Shown: positions 51,401-64,000 of the stretch, piece by piece
Position numbering within the stretch: position 1 is the stretch's first letter
Layout of the letters: every line of letters starts with the position of its first letter
NCBI RefSeq assembly: GCF_037975235.1
Contig: NZ_CP150241.1
Location: 4,402,001 to 4,466,000 of the forward strand
Direction of reading: 5' to 3'
From: Paenibacillus sp. FSL R5-0341
Lineage (GTDB): Bacteria > Bacillota > Bacilli > Paenibacillales > Paenibacillaceae
DNA: 64,000 nt
Translations under genes and position numbers: made by a program
The notes under the pieces: generated by a model
The model's database searches: none
Told to the model about the DNA's origin: nothing
What the model saw: only the letters and a program-made list of their open reading frames with translations

Positions 51401-54400
51401 CTCAATGAGTTGCTCGAAGTAACCTTCGTTCATTTTCGTACGCAGCTCAGCAAATACGTCATTCGCCTCCAAATGGGTGAAAGGTGCCTCTTCATCGTAC
51501 AACCAGCTTTGCAGGGAGGAGAATCCGTAGATCAGGCCCTTCGGCATTCTGCCATAGTCCGCTTCCCTGTGATTGAACTCATAGGAGTTAATTCCTGCAA
51601 GCAGCGCTTTCGGATCAAAGCCTTCTTTCACCACACGCTCAAGCACTTCTTTGACCGTTCCCAGGAAATCCTCTTTGCTCGCCAGATTGCTCTTCTTCAG
51701 TCCCACCGTGAACACAGGCTGATATAGGCTGTCATCATACGAACCGTAGACGTCCTTCGCAATTCCTTTATCCAGCAAAGCCTGTTTCAATACCGCTCCC
51801 GGAGCGTTCAGCAGGGCGTATAACAAAATTTGGAACGAAATGTTCAGTTCCTTGTCCAGACTTGTGCCGATCACCGCGTTATAGGTCAAGAAGCTGTTAT
51901 CCACTTCCGATTCCGTACTTCCGGCAGAGTAAGTCTTAACCGTGTCTACCCGTTCTGCAAAAGCAGGTTGCAGTTGAATGGCAGAATCAATTTCGATTCG
52001 ATCATATGCGCTCAGATAGTTTTCATCCAGCCATTGCAGCTTCTCTTCCATATCCATGTCCCCGTACAGATAGATGTAACTGTTGGAAGGATGATAGTAT
52101 CTCGTGTGGAAATCCAGCAGCCCCTGATAGGTTAGGTCCAGAATAGCTTCCGGGAATCCGCCAGATTCGGAGGAGTATGTGGTATCCGGGAAAAGGGAGT
52201 TGAGCACTTCTCTGCGAACCATTCGTTCCGGTGAAGAAAAGGCACCCTTCATCTCGTTATACACAACTCCGTTGTAGGTTAACTCATCATCTGCAGAGGT
52301 CAGGTTGTAGTTCCAGCCTTCCTGTAGAAATATCTTTTCATTCTCATAAATGTTCGTGTTCAATACCGCATCCAGGTAAATATCCATCAGGTTATGGAAG
52401 TCGTGGTCGTTACGACTCGCGATCGGGTAGATCGTCTTATCCGGATACGTCATGGCGTTAAGGAATGTATTCAAAGAACCTTTCAGCAACTCAACAAAAG
52501 AATCCTTGGCCGGAAATTTCTTGGACCCACAGAGCACGGAGTGTTCGAGGATATGGGCTACCCCTGTATCATCTTCCGGAGGTGTGCGGAAACCGATACT
52601 GAATACTTTGTTGTCGTCCTGATTGGACAAAAGTACAATTTTGGCTCCGGATTTCTGGTGTTCCAACAGATACGCATCCGATTTTAATTCTTCAATTCTG
52701 CGCTCTTGCAACACCTTGTATGGCTTAAGCTGTTTCAACATAAACTTGAGTCCTCCGTCCATAAGATTGTTTTATTGGTTTTGTGACTCTACATAAGTTC
52801 AAATATGTTTATTTACACGGGCACTCCGATGACAGAATAACCTTCCGATCGCTGTTATCCCCAGATTTTTTTGATTCCCTTTTGAAAGGGAAAATCCGGG
52901 GATAAAGGCGCACGCTTCGCTTCTTTAGGTTATTTCTGTCCTCTCCGTTATCGTGTAAATGTGTAGTTGAACTTATATCGTTCAGCAAGGTAAAGGTAAT
53001 ATATGCCTATGGATAGTATACACCATTGTTCCGTCTCTTCATAAAAGTCAGATAATTGTACCTTCTGATATGTATTATGCAGCGTTTAGGTTTATGAACT
53101 GCATGGTGATGTGGTCAGTTATGACATGACATTCATAATTAAGAACAAAAAAAGATCGCATGCAGCTTGGTTAACAAGCGTCATACGATCTTTCTTTTTA
53201 AGATGCCGAGGACCGGGATCGAACCGGTACGGTAGTCACCTACCGCAGGATTTTAAGTCCTGTGCGTCTGCCAATTCCGCCACCCCGGCAGGATTATGTA
53301 TTTCTTGGCGACAAGAAATATCTTACCATGAACTAAATAACTTTGCAACACTTTTATTAAAAATAATAAAAAAAATGAAACAGGCACTGCAAGCGTTAGC
53401 TCACAGTGCCTAGAAAGTCCGAGTTGCGGTCCCGGACTTCCGGTAAACCAATCTATATTAAGGGAGGTGTGATATAAGAATACCTCTCCAACATTAAAGA
53501 AACCTAAAATCAGCCTTAAATTAAACTAAAAAAGTAGAATAGGCCGAACGCGAGCAGCTTCTTCCTCACTGCACTCCACGATAACCAAGATATGGTCCTT
53601 TAGTAGCCATTCTTCGTAATACCGCGCATCCTCCTCCGAGATCCCCGCTTCAGTCAATGTAAGCACCAAATCATCGGTCTCACTCCCTATCTCATTACCA
53701 GCGAGTCTACGCACTGCATTTCCGATCGACATCGTCTGATCCATCCGCTTCCCCAGACCAGCCAATATTCCTTTCAGAGCGCCAAAGGCACCATCCGTTC
53801 CGGCACCCTTCAACGGTTTAGGCAGCCCGGTCTTCTCGCTCACCAACTCCAGATTGAGCTGTTCCTTCGCCACCGCTCCCAAATATTTGTCCTTGATACC
53901 TTCTTTTTTCACCTGATTCAGCATCAAAATAGCCTCGTTCTCGGTACGGGCCAGCCCAATAATCAATTGTGTCATTCCGTTCCCCTCCTTTTACCCTAAT
54001 ATAACCCCTTAATCCCCATTCAAAAACGGATAAAACCTGGCTAAGACAAATCACCTAGAAGAATGTTGATTTCTCTTCTGGAAATCTATACCTAGTTCTG
54101 ATAGACTAGATAAAGAAGACAAATTAACCATTGAAAACATTGACATATGGATTTAACATCTCATAATCAGGAGCAATGACTTATGAAAAAAGAGGTAGAA
54201 ATTGCCATCCGGCGCAAACAACAGATCATGGTTCGTAATACAAGCGGTCAGACGGTAACCGGATTTCCCGAGCGTACCGCCGATACATCCATTCTCTCCT
54301 TACGTACCGTTCATGGAAGTCTGTGGATACCGTTCGATGAGGTCGAACATGTTACACGTCTGTTAAGCATCCGGTCTCATCATTTAAGCGGAATGCAACT

Positions 54401-57400
54401 CGTTTAAGTCGGATCTGTAATCATAGAAATCAGTTCTCGTATATTTACGTCAACAACTTCTATTTATGCCAGCACTTCATACCAAAAAACCAGACGCATG
54501 AACGTCTGGTTTTTCTCTTCTTGTTACTTCACTACAAACTTCACTCGTGTTCCATCCGGATATGTACTTAACTGATTCCCTACCCATGAACCTGCACCGC
54601 GATTATCCTTCGGGGTAATGTACTGGATATCTGCACCTGTGCCTCCCTCAGCACACATTGCCATAGGCCACTCGTCCCGATCCTTACCCTTTTTGACTGG
54701 CACACCTTTGAGTGATAAATCCCGATTTCCCTCGGCGCCACCACGATCAATGGTGCATACATCCGAATGCCCTGCCTTGATAGCAGCCTTGATATGGTTG
54801 GCGGTTTCGGGATAGCGCTCTGAAGGGAACGTAATGGTATGGTCTACACTCTTGTTAGTGTTCCCGAATGGAGAGGGTATCTCCTCCGGCCATTCTCCCC
54901 CAGCCCAGGCATAGAGGGCTACCAGCAGCATTGCTACCAGCGTCAGAACCTGCTTTTTGAAACCTTGCTTGCCTTTGCGCTTTCGTCTTGTGCGTCTCTT
55001 ACTCATGCTGTGTCTCCCCCATTCAACACTTGCATTATAACAGAACGCCCGTTCGTAAAACAATCCAATAGAATAAAAAAACAGCCGAGAACGCCCGGCT
55101 GTCATGCTTGAGTGATTATCCTACATTGGGAATGGCCTGTTGGCGCAGCAATGGCAGTGTAACCTCAAACTGTGTACCTTTCCCTTCGATACTCTCTACC
55201 GAAATCTGACCATTCATCAGTTCCAGCAGTTCTTTGCAGATGGTCAGACCAAGTCCGCTTCCACCAAATCGGCGTGCATGGGAGATATCCGTCTGGGTAA
55301 ATGCATCAAACAATTGTTCGATCTGATGCTGAGGAATACCAATCCCTGTATCACGCACAGAGAATACCAATACAACGGTATCCATCAGTTGTTGCCTCAC
55401 GTCCACCTGTAACTGCACTTCACCCTGCTCCGTGAACTTGATCGCATTACTCAGTAAGTTATCCAGTACCTGCCGAAGTCTTAGCGGATCACCCATAAGC
55501 ACATCAGGAACACTCAGATCAGCATGGCAGAGCAAACGTATTTGTTTATTCTGCGCCGCAGGCTCATGTGTCTTCACAATTTGTTGAATAAGCTTCAACG
55601 GCTGAAATTCAATGTTTTCGACATCCATTTTGCCTCTGCCCAGCTTCGCCATATCCAGACTATTGTTAATAATATTCAGAAGAGCCTCACCAGACTGACG
55701 TGCAAGATCAAGATACTCTTTCTGCTCATCCGTGATCTCACCCATGCTGGCAAGTTCGATCATGCCCATAATGCCGTTAAGCGGGGTACGAAGCTCGTGA
55801 TTCAGCTTGCCGATGAATTCCAATTGCCCTCTGCTGTTCATCTCAGCCATGGAAGTCGCGAACTTCAACTGCTGCTCGGCATACTTCCGTTCTGAAATAT
55901 CGTATTGAATACCTACAAAATACAGACACTCGCCTGATTCATTGAAGATCGGATCAATATTCAGCTCGTTCCAGAACTTCTGACCACTTTTTGTATAATT
56001 TAAGATATCAATCTTAATGGACTGTTGTTTTTTTAATGCATCACGAATCTGCATTACCGTCTCCGGGTCTGTATCCTGTCCTTGCAAAAACCGACAATTC
56101 TGTCCGACAGACTCTTCATACGTATATCCTGTCAGTCGGGTAAAATGTTCATTTACATACATGAGCGGAAACTCAGGCAAGGTAGCATCGACCACCGTAA
56201 CGGAGGATTTCACTTTCGAGATGATAAATTCCCATTGTAATGAGAGTTGATTATGTTGGCTCATGCCTTCCTCCTTCATCTCACACATATTAATGTTTAT
56301 ATATTCTGCATTCTGTACTTTATATGGAGATACAACTGACCAGATGGTATGTGTTGATATAGAAACAATATATTTTAATTGTAACACAGTTATTCAAGTC
56401 ATGTGGTTTATGGGTAATAGTTGATAACTAACATCCGACAGTAACCTAACTGTCATCAGGAGGAACACACATGAAATTTCTGTTAATTATCATCATTATT
56501 ATTCTGATTGTAGTCATTTTTTCCAGACGCAAGCGTTAAGATGAGATCCTTTATGTAAGTTAGGAAAGGAAGATGGGTATGAGAACCCTCTTTTTTATAT
56601 TCATGGTACTGTGTATCATCAATCTTTGTTTCCCAAAATTCGGCTGGTATCTACGGTATGGCTGGATTTCCCGGGGTGAATCCGAGCCCAGCAGACCTTA
56701 TATGGCTATGGTCAGAATGACCAGCCTGTTGATGTTGCTTATCGCCTTCACACTCGCTATGGCATGAACTATAGACATCCGAAGACAACTGTCCTATTGG
56801 GCAGTTTCTTTTTTTTTTTGTGATGAAATGACGGGAAAATGATAACTTTGTTTGTGGTGCAAAGATGACAATGCCCGTAATATAGACATATCGTTTCGGA
56901 AAGGACATCATTGGCATGAACATCGCATTTTATCCGTACTGGGCTGCCAAAACGCTGCTCTCGCTCATTAATGTCATATATATCATGGTTATTACTACGT
57001 TTATTTATAGTCAGACTGGATCGGTACTCTATGCTGCCATGTTTCCGTTCATTCGGATCATCGCACACATAACAGCAGGATTTAGTTTACCATTACTTGT
57101 GAAGCGTTTCTCATTCTCCAGACTACTGATCAGCATTCCCGTAGCCAAAGCATTCCTCATGACTGGGATAGCGATTTCGTTGAACCACTTGACCACACAA
57201 CTGCCACTTCTGTTGATCGGGGTTGTCATTCTATCCTTTTTGGAAGGCTGGGAATCTCCATTACTGGATACTTTAACGCCACGGTTGGTTCAGGGAGAAG
57301 ATTTGGCGAAGACCAATAGCCTCCTCTCTTTCTCCAATCAGACGGTGACCATTGTCGGGTTCGCCATGACGGGATTTGCCGTGATGAACTGGGGAGCGTC

Positions 57401-60400
57401 ACAGACCTTCTGGGCAGCTACAAGCCTGTCCTGGGCCGTTCTGCTCTTCCTAATTGCCCTTGGATCGCTCACACGGAATATAGAACAACCCGAGAAGTCG
57501 ATCGCCACACGGAATGTACTGCGAAAAGGCTGGAGCATGCTTTGGAAAAATCCATCCTTACGACTAATCACATTTATGGACATCGCCCAAGCTCTTGCGA
57601 GTTCCATCTGGATCGGAGCGATTACGCTGGCCTTTGCGAAAGAAGCTCTGGCACGAGGAGAAGGTTGGTGGGGATTCATGAACTCGAGTTACGCTGCTGG
57701 AACCATGCTTGGAGGTCTTCTGGCTCTTGCTCTGGCCAAACGGATTCAGAAGCACTTGATCGCCAGCATGGCCATCGGTTCTCTTCTCCTCAGCCTGATG
57801 ACCATCGTTTATGGTCTCAACAGCCTGCCATGGCTCGCGCTGGCGTTATGTATACTTATGGGCCCTGTCAACCAGATTCGTGATATGGCTCAACAGACAG
57901 TGTTTCAGAGAAGTGTGCCCGCTGAATCCTTGTCCCAGGTATACGCCGCACAGGGCGTCCTGATCTCCACGGTTATGAGTGTATCCATCGTCATTTTCGG
58001 TCTAGTCGTCGATCAACTAGACGTTCGATGGGTATACCTTATCGGTGGAGCCTTGTTTATCGTGTCAGCGATATGCTCTATATCGTTGAACCGGGTGCAC
58101 AGGAACGAGCATATTGTTAAGCATACGAAAAATATGTAAATCAAAAAGACGAGCAGCATCTGCTCGTCCCTCACACCCTCAATCCAATCGATAATCTGTC
58201 AGCGGCTTGCCTTGTTTATAATACAAAGTGGGTGACAATATATTGAAGAAAATATGCACATCCGGCATGTACGCTTCTTCCAGAATAGCCTGCAACGACG
58301 ATGCAATCCGATTATGAATCTCCTGATCACGTTGAAACATCAAAATCTCTATAGAAGCTGGAGAAGGCGTTAGCGCTTGTACATCATGACGCTCTGCCTT
58401 CATTCTCTCCTGTGGAATATGAGTAATTAGGGCCATCTTCTCTGTAATTTGGGGTACAACTTCCTCTAGCTGAGGACCTGTGAATCCTTTAAAGCGAATA
58501 AACGGCATTGCTATCCCTTCAATCTCTGTTAATAGTCTCTTATGTGATTTTAAGCACATTGTTTTCAGTTGTCAAATGTCATTGTTAGCATATGTTGCTT
58601 CTTATAATAGGAAAAGCCCCGCTGAAGTCTCAGCGGAGCCATTGCCTGCACGATTCTATACGCGACTTACAGCCAGAAAGATTTTGTGATGATCACGAGC
58701 AGGATGAAAAGTACGAGAATTGCACTTGTGGAAGTCCATCCGCCGCCAAATCCACCAACATTGCCACAACCGTATCCAACTTGACTCATTTGATTGGCCT
58801 CCTTTGAATTTCAAGGTATGCCATAACATATGCGTATTCCGCGGAAGTGACCGGGCGAATCGGCAAGTTCAGCCGCCCATTCATCTGGGATTCATGCCCG
58901 GTGACTTAACCGTATGGAACGATGGTAATATTCACTCGGTTTTGTACCGACTTCTGAGATGATGGGTCTGTACTCCCTCTGCCCAAAAGGATTGTACGAG
59001 TGCGTGTATCACTTCGGGATGCCAAAACAACTTCTCCATCAGGTGTTATACAATAAGCGATCGGAATGGAGATGTCGCTATCACGGTACGAACCATCCGC
59101 ATGGCTTGTTCCCATGACAATACATTGATGTTGTAAGGCAATTTTACGTGCCTCTTCGACCCATTCACTATACTGCTCTTCACTGAACATGCCCACACCA
59201 ATGGAATGCATAATGATATCCACACTTTCTATATTCTCGTTGCGAAATCCTTGCAGGACCAGCTCATCACACAACAAAGTGCTTATTACCCACCCCTGTT
59301 CCTCAATCGTCTCAGCAGGTGTATATTTGGCTTTCTCCAATACAATCTCTCCGGCCTTGGTGATGATGATCGATCTGTCCTTTGGACGTTCATCCAGTCT
59401 GCGATGGCCTGATACAATCATGGTTCCATTTTCAGCCGCCAACCTGCAAGCCTCTTCAACATTCTGGTTCAGATATCCTTCAGGAAAAAATAATACATCT
59501 GCATCAGGATGTTGCTTGAGTTCAGCTTCAAGCTGTAGCAAACGCTGTTCCAGCCTCGGTTGTCCAATGATAATCTTCATCTGGTATCCCCCATTCATAA
59601 ATAAAAGCCGGTTCATACCTGAATAAGGTACGAAACCGGCTTAAAGGTAGTACGGACAGAACACTGCTCATCGTACTTCGCTTCAAGAGTAATTGTTCTC
59701 ATGTTATTGCTCGGTGAAACAATTACCTTTACAGTTCAATGGTATGTAGTTAGGCATTTCTACGTTCAATACTATCATAGATGGCCTGTCCATCATAGCT
59801 TCGATCTGTAGCGATATCTTTTACAAAGAGGGCGCTGGCTGCTGCACTATTTGCATTTACAGACAGAAAGCTAACTGCACCCACAACCCACATCAATGGA
59901 TATAATGCAACGGATAAGACTTTTTTCATCTCTTTGTCTCCTTTTCTGCTTAAACAGATGATTGGTTGAATATCCCATTAATACGATTACAACCCAATTA
60001 GGTTTCAATTTTATATACAACCATCACTATTTCTAGACATATAGGAGACAGGACAGAACTTCAATTGTTGCGTTCAGCTCAACTCAAAACTCTGGAGTAA
60101 CGCTACTGCCTCTTCGTGATCGGGTTCCAGGGCGAGTACTTTATGGGTATAGGACAAGGTTTCTTCTTCCAGTTCAAGTTCATAACAGCACACAGCCAAG
60201 TCGTACAAGACGGCTGGATTATGATTACTCGGGTCTGCAACCAATGATATCTCCAGAAACCGTTTTGCATCCTCATACATATACATCTCATATAACAGCT
60301 GCCCTGCCAGAAATGCGAGACCTCCTTGCTGCTCCATCACATAGTAGGAGGACCACATCGTATGAATACCAGACTGAATATCAAGCATTTCCTCATCACT

Positions 60401-62636
60401 TGCATCAGGAAGAAGACTGGAAATGTGGGTAGCACTGTGAATCAAGAACTCAGCATCATATCCACCCAGACGCCAAAACGGTAAAATATGCTTCAACTCC
60501 ATACTTTCTATTCGAGAGTCTACCCATTGTTTCATACTGAAAAAGTCATCCGGCCCAAAACGTTCAACAAATCGATGGTAGGCCAGTCGCGTGTTCACAT
60601 AACGGATCGGTTCGTCCACCATTAACATGCACCCAACGTTCAGATCTTTATAATGATGTGTTGTGAATCGCGTATGTGCTCCCTGTTGTTCCAAGACATA
60701 TTGAATCGCATGGTAGTTAGCCGTTAAAGAAAAACTCCCGTGCAGAACGAATTCAGGTGGCTCTGCGAACTTCCAGTTATCCAGTCGATGATCCCCTTTA
60801 TCAGCGGTAATCAACACATAACCTGACTGAGACAGCCTGTTCAACCGTTCGAGACAGGACAAGCCAATTGCGGGAAAAAGGATGTGTGAATCCTCCAGTT
60901 CCTCTTTGTACAATGTGATCAGTTCCGAATACGGATAGTTATCTGCACTGTATTCCGGCGCTCGGCGATACTCATAACTCAGCGTCATGTTCTTCAGCAT
61001 CTCGGCGGGTTCAAGATCATGACGACGATCCGGAGACTGAACAAGCAGATCGCACTCGTAGATCTCGCCATCCCCAATATAGATTAATTCCTGCGGAATG
61101 CTGTCAAAAAAGTAATTGGCAATCAACAACAACGGTTGTTTCAGATCACCCGGCCGAATAACTGTACCCGCAACGACCAGTTTTAGCTCCGTATCTGCTA
61201 CAGCGTCAAAACGCGCAAAATCCACTATACCTTGTTGAATAAAGGATTGCATGGATGGATGCTCTCTCCAACCCCGCACATTCTCCGCTACGAGATCTGT
61301 CAATACATATCTGAAAGGAGGTAAATCTATTCCTGCAAAATCCTTTAATTCAATCAGTTTAAGCAGAATTTGGTGTGCCAAACGCCCTACACCCGCCCCA
61401 AGTTCCAGAATAGTCACGGTCTCGGTGATCTGTCCCTTATTCGCGAGGTCCTGAAGAAAGCCAAAAATCATCTCTGCATACGCCGTGGCAATCATCGGAT
61501 TACTGGTAATATATTGAGGGACCTGATTCTCTGTCCAAGCCTCTAGCCCCTTTTGTTCATAATAAGCTCTCTGCCAATCCCAGACTGGAGCTTCGCTGTA
61601 ACGAAAACGTTGACTTTCATTTGACGTCATTAAAATGGAAACCTGCTTTCTATCACTAATTTCATAAGATTCTCAGATGTTGACGGACTACTTTAGTTCG
61701 AATACCATTCAGTCTCTGTAATGCATTATATCATAGAACCCTGCCTACTCGATGAAGTTCAGTTTTCCCCTTTAACTAGAAAAAAACCTGCTTTTGAGGG
61801 CAGGTCTGTGATGTCCTTCATTCAAGAAGAATATTGATCTAATTCATTTAGGCAAGGCCGCTGAGCATTAGTCGGAATACAAGACTCCGTCGAAGTTCTC
61901 GGGGCCTACACGGATCGTACCCAACAAGTTGGAACTCACAAATGCAGTGTACGTCAATTGAGGTGTAATTGGTGGGTTGAAGTCATCGGCAGAGAAGGTA
62001 ATAATCTGAGGTGCCAGGATGCTCAAACTAAATGTGGAAGTTGCAGAATAAATAACAGGATCTGTTGGCGCAGTTCCTCTGACAATTGTGATGGTGATAC
62101 CAACGAGTGCCAAAGGAAGTTGCACAGACACCGTTCCTTTGAATTGTACCCGTGGGTTAGCTCCAATGCTGCCACCTGTGACTAGACCAATCTGGCCAAA
62201 TAATTGTGGTGTGTTAATAACCAGGATTGGTATGGCGATTGAGTTAGCCAAACTCGCATTCTGCGAGGTTCTTGCATCAATAAATTGACTCATGAAATCT
62301 ACCTCCTATGTGTGGGATAGGATAGTATATGCGAGATTTGGTGTACGGCGTGGACATACACTGAATTGCGCAAAAAAGGGCATATTAGAAACACTCTATT
62401 ACCAAATTACCTTTTTGGCTCCAGCACCTAAATGATGAAGACAGAAAAAAACCCTTGCTAGGCAAGGGTTTTAAGAGTATGGGCCCTACAGGACTCGAAC
62501 CTGTGACCAATCGGTTATGAGCCGACCGCTCTAACCAACTGAGCTAAGGGCCCTAGACATAATGTATAACGTGCAGATGATGGCTGTGAATCATCCAAGT
62601 GAAACTAAATTGCGGGGGCAGGATTTGAACCTGCGG

Positions 62637-62667
<31 letters not shown>

Positions 62668-64000
62668 GCTGCTCCACCCCGCGTCAGTAATAAATATTAA
62701 AACAGCGACTTAATTAATATACACCATTCTATCCTAATAAGTCAAGGGGTAATGTCAGGGAATAAATCGAACACCGTAACGACCTTTGCGTGAACGATAC
62801 ACTTCGACTTCTGCCGGTTCATTATGACCGTAGATCCACCCGTCCTGCTCCATTCGTTTGGCCAGACATCCTGCTTGAAATTTGGTTGCATACAACTTGC
62901 TGAAATATACCCAGTGCATACCGCTCGTCCTTTCCGGAGTCGTCATTTATTCCTGCTTTTTGTAGAATACCCCATTTCCATAAAAATAGCCGCCAAAGAT
63001 TAAAATCTTCAGCGGCTATCCTTAAAATGATGATATGACTATATCATCAAATCTCATTGAAACGTAGCTTTAGGATCCTTTTTCAATTTCTCTAACATCT
63101 CGTTACCTTTAGCTGCCCATTCGCCAAGCGCTTCTTTTGGTGTCTTTTTGTTCTCAAGTACCTGGTTGAAATATTCCATGCCTTTTTCGTTTACTTGCCA
63201 TAAGCCTGGGGATTTTTGATACATTTTATCCAGGTTGGTATTCGTTGGTGGGATCGGCTTCAAAGAATAGAATGCTTGAATGTTGTAATCCAGGCCATCC
63301 TTTGGCTTGATGAAGCTCTTCCGGGATACCATCTCATAGCTGCTACGTGCCTTGATTTTCGCCCAATCTTCACTGTTCATGTACTTAATTAGTTCCCACG
63401 CATCATCCGGGTTCTGAGCGGCACTATTGATTGCCATCAGGTTGCTCAGATAGATGTTGCCGCCGATTTCAGGCGCTTCCGGGTGAACTGGAGGTGTGAC
63501 TACATCCCAATCTACTTTCGTAAAGTCTTTCATTTTATCCGCATTTTTATTCGCATCAATCAATTGATTAATATAGCTGTAATCACCAATAACCATGGCT
63601 GATTTGCCGCTCAGGAACAGGTCACCCTGAACTGGATCATAACGTCCACTCGGATCCTGATCCTGTGGTTCGTCGCCTTTAGGGATAACTTTGTCAATCG
63701 CAAGTTTACTGATCGTGCTCCATACTTTCTCCCATTGAGGAGAATCCACAGTCATTTTTTCAGCTTTATCGTCAAACGTCTTCAGCTGCAAAGAACTGTA
63801 ATACTGTTGCATGGAGTAGTACGGCGAACCGCCCTGATATGTGGTGAAGGAGAAACCAAATACATGGTCTTTACCTTCACCTTTCGTTAGACGGGTACCC
63901 AGATTGAAAATATCGTCCCATGTCATGTTGTCCGTTGGCGGTTCAACGCCTGCTTTTTCAAACAAACCCTTGTTATAGAACAAAGCAGAGGAGGAGAAGG

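Overview
The window looks like chromosomal DNA of a Paenibacillus-type firmicute (order Bacillales). The inference rests on strong GGAGG-type ribosome binding sites, many GTG/TTG starts, a Bacillus-like CcpA, AcsA/AcuA, YtxJ and SpeA, two YjcZ-type spore mini-proteins, a NucB-type nuclease, and tRNA genes that lack an encoded CCA. No rRNA operon, CRISPR array or complete prophage is visible. Both ends cut genes: the 3' part of a class A penicillin-binding protein at the left and the C-terminal part of a sugar-type solute-binding protein at the right.

0-28.6 kb is mostly core metabolism and its control. acsA and acuA are divergent across a cre-like site, and ccpA, whose product should read that site, lies 2 kb away. 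Then come mtnN, ytxJ, a DJ-1/PfpI protein, a nagE-like EIICBA gene overlapping ptsI (no ptsH), an atypical EPSP synthase, shikimate kinase, 6-phosphogluconate dehydrogenase, an MFS transporter divergent from speA, a His-rich DUF1292 protein, a TetR/SDR pair with a palindromic operator candidate, a YdhK-like lipoprotein behind a CsoR-like palindrome, ohr behind an OhrR-like site, and a chromate transporter.

28.6-33.1 kb is an accessory island. It holds a tightly coupled three-gene cassette with a beta-propeller protein, a headless TetR remnant, and a lone 549-residue serine recombinase. The recombinase lies between an intact tRNA-Val(GAC) and a displaced tRNA 3' half that share a 17-bp direct repeat. 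The recombinase stop codon lies inside that repeat.

33.2-39.1 kb carries small secreted, membrane and DUF proteins, a manganese catalase, and a decaying group of immunity-like genes (broken Imm8, intact DUF5071, one multiply frameshifted gene). 39.3-43.3 kb is a Fur-box-preceded pair of siderophore permeases followed by a fused ABC exporter.

43.4-64 kb contains GDPD, LOG-family, ung, a PatB/MalY enzyme with a divergent XRE regulator, a large M16C peptidase, NucB, a LOV-domain histidine kinase with an intact flavin-cysteine motif, an MFS transporter, a short nitrilase-fold enzyme, a MidA-like methyltransferase with a TPR tail, and tRNAs Leu(UAA), Ile(CAU) and initiator Met. Two copies of a roughly 180-bp hairpin element with terminal inverted repeats (45.8 and 52.8 kb) each sit just upstream of a minus-strand gene.

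Most genes are closed by clear intrinsic terminators, listed individually. The best candidates for something undescribed are the tRNA-Val/serine-recombinase unit, the hairpin element and the beta-propeller cassette.
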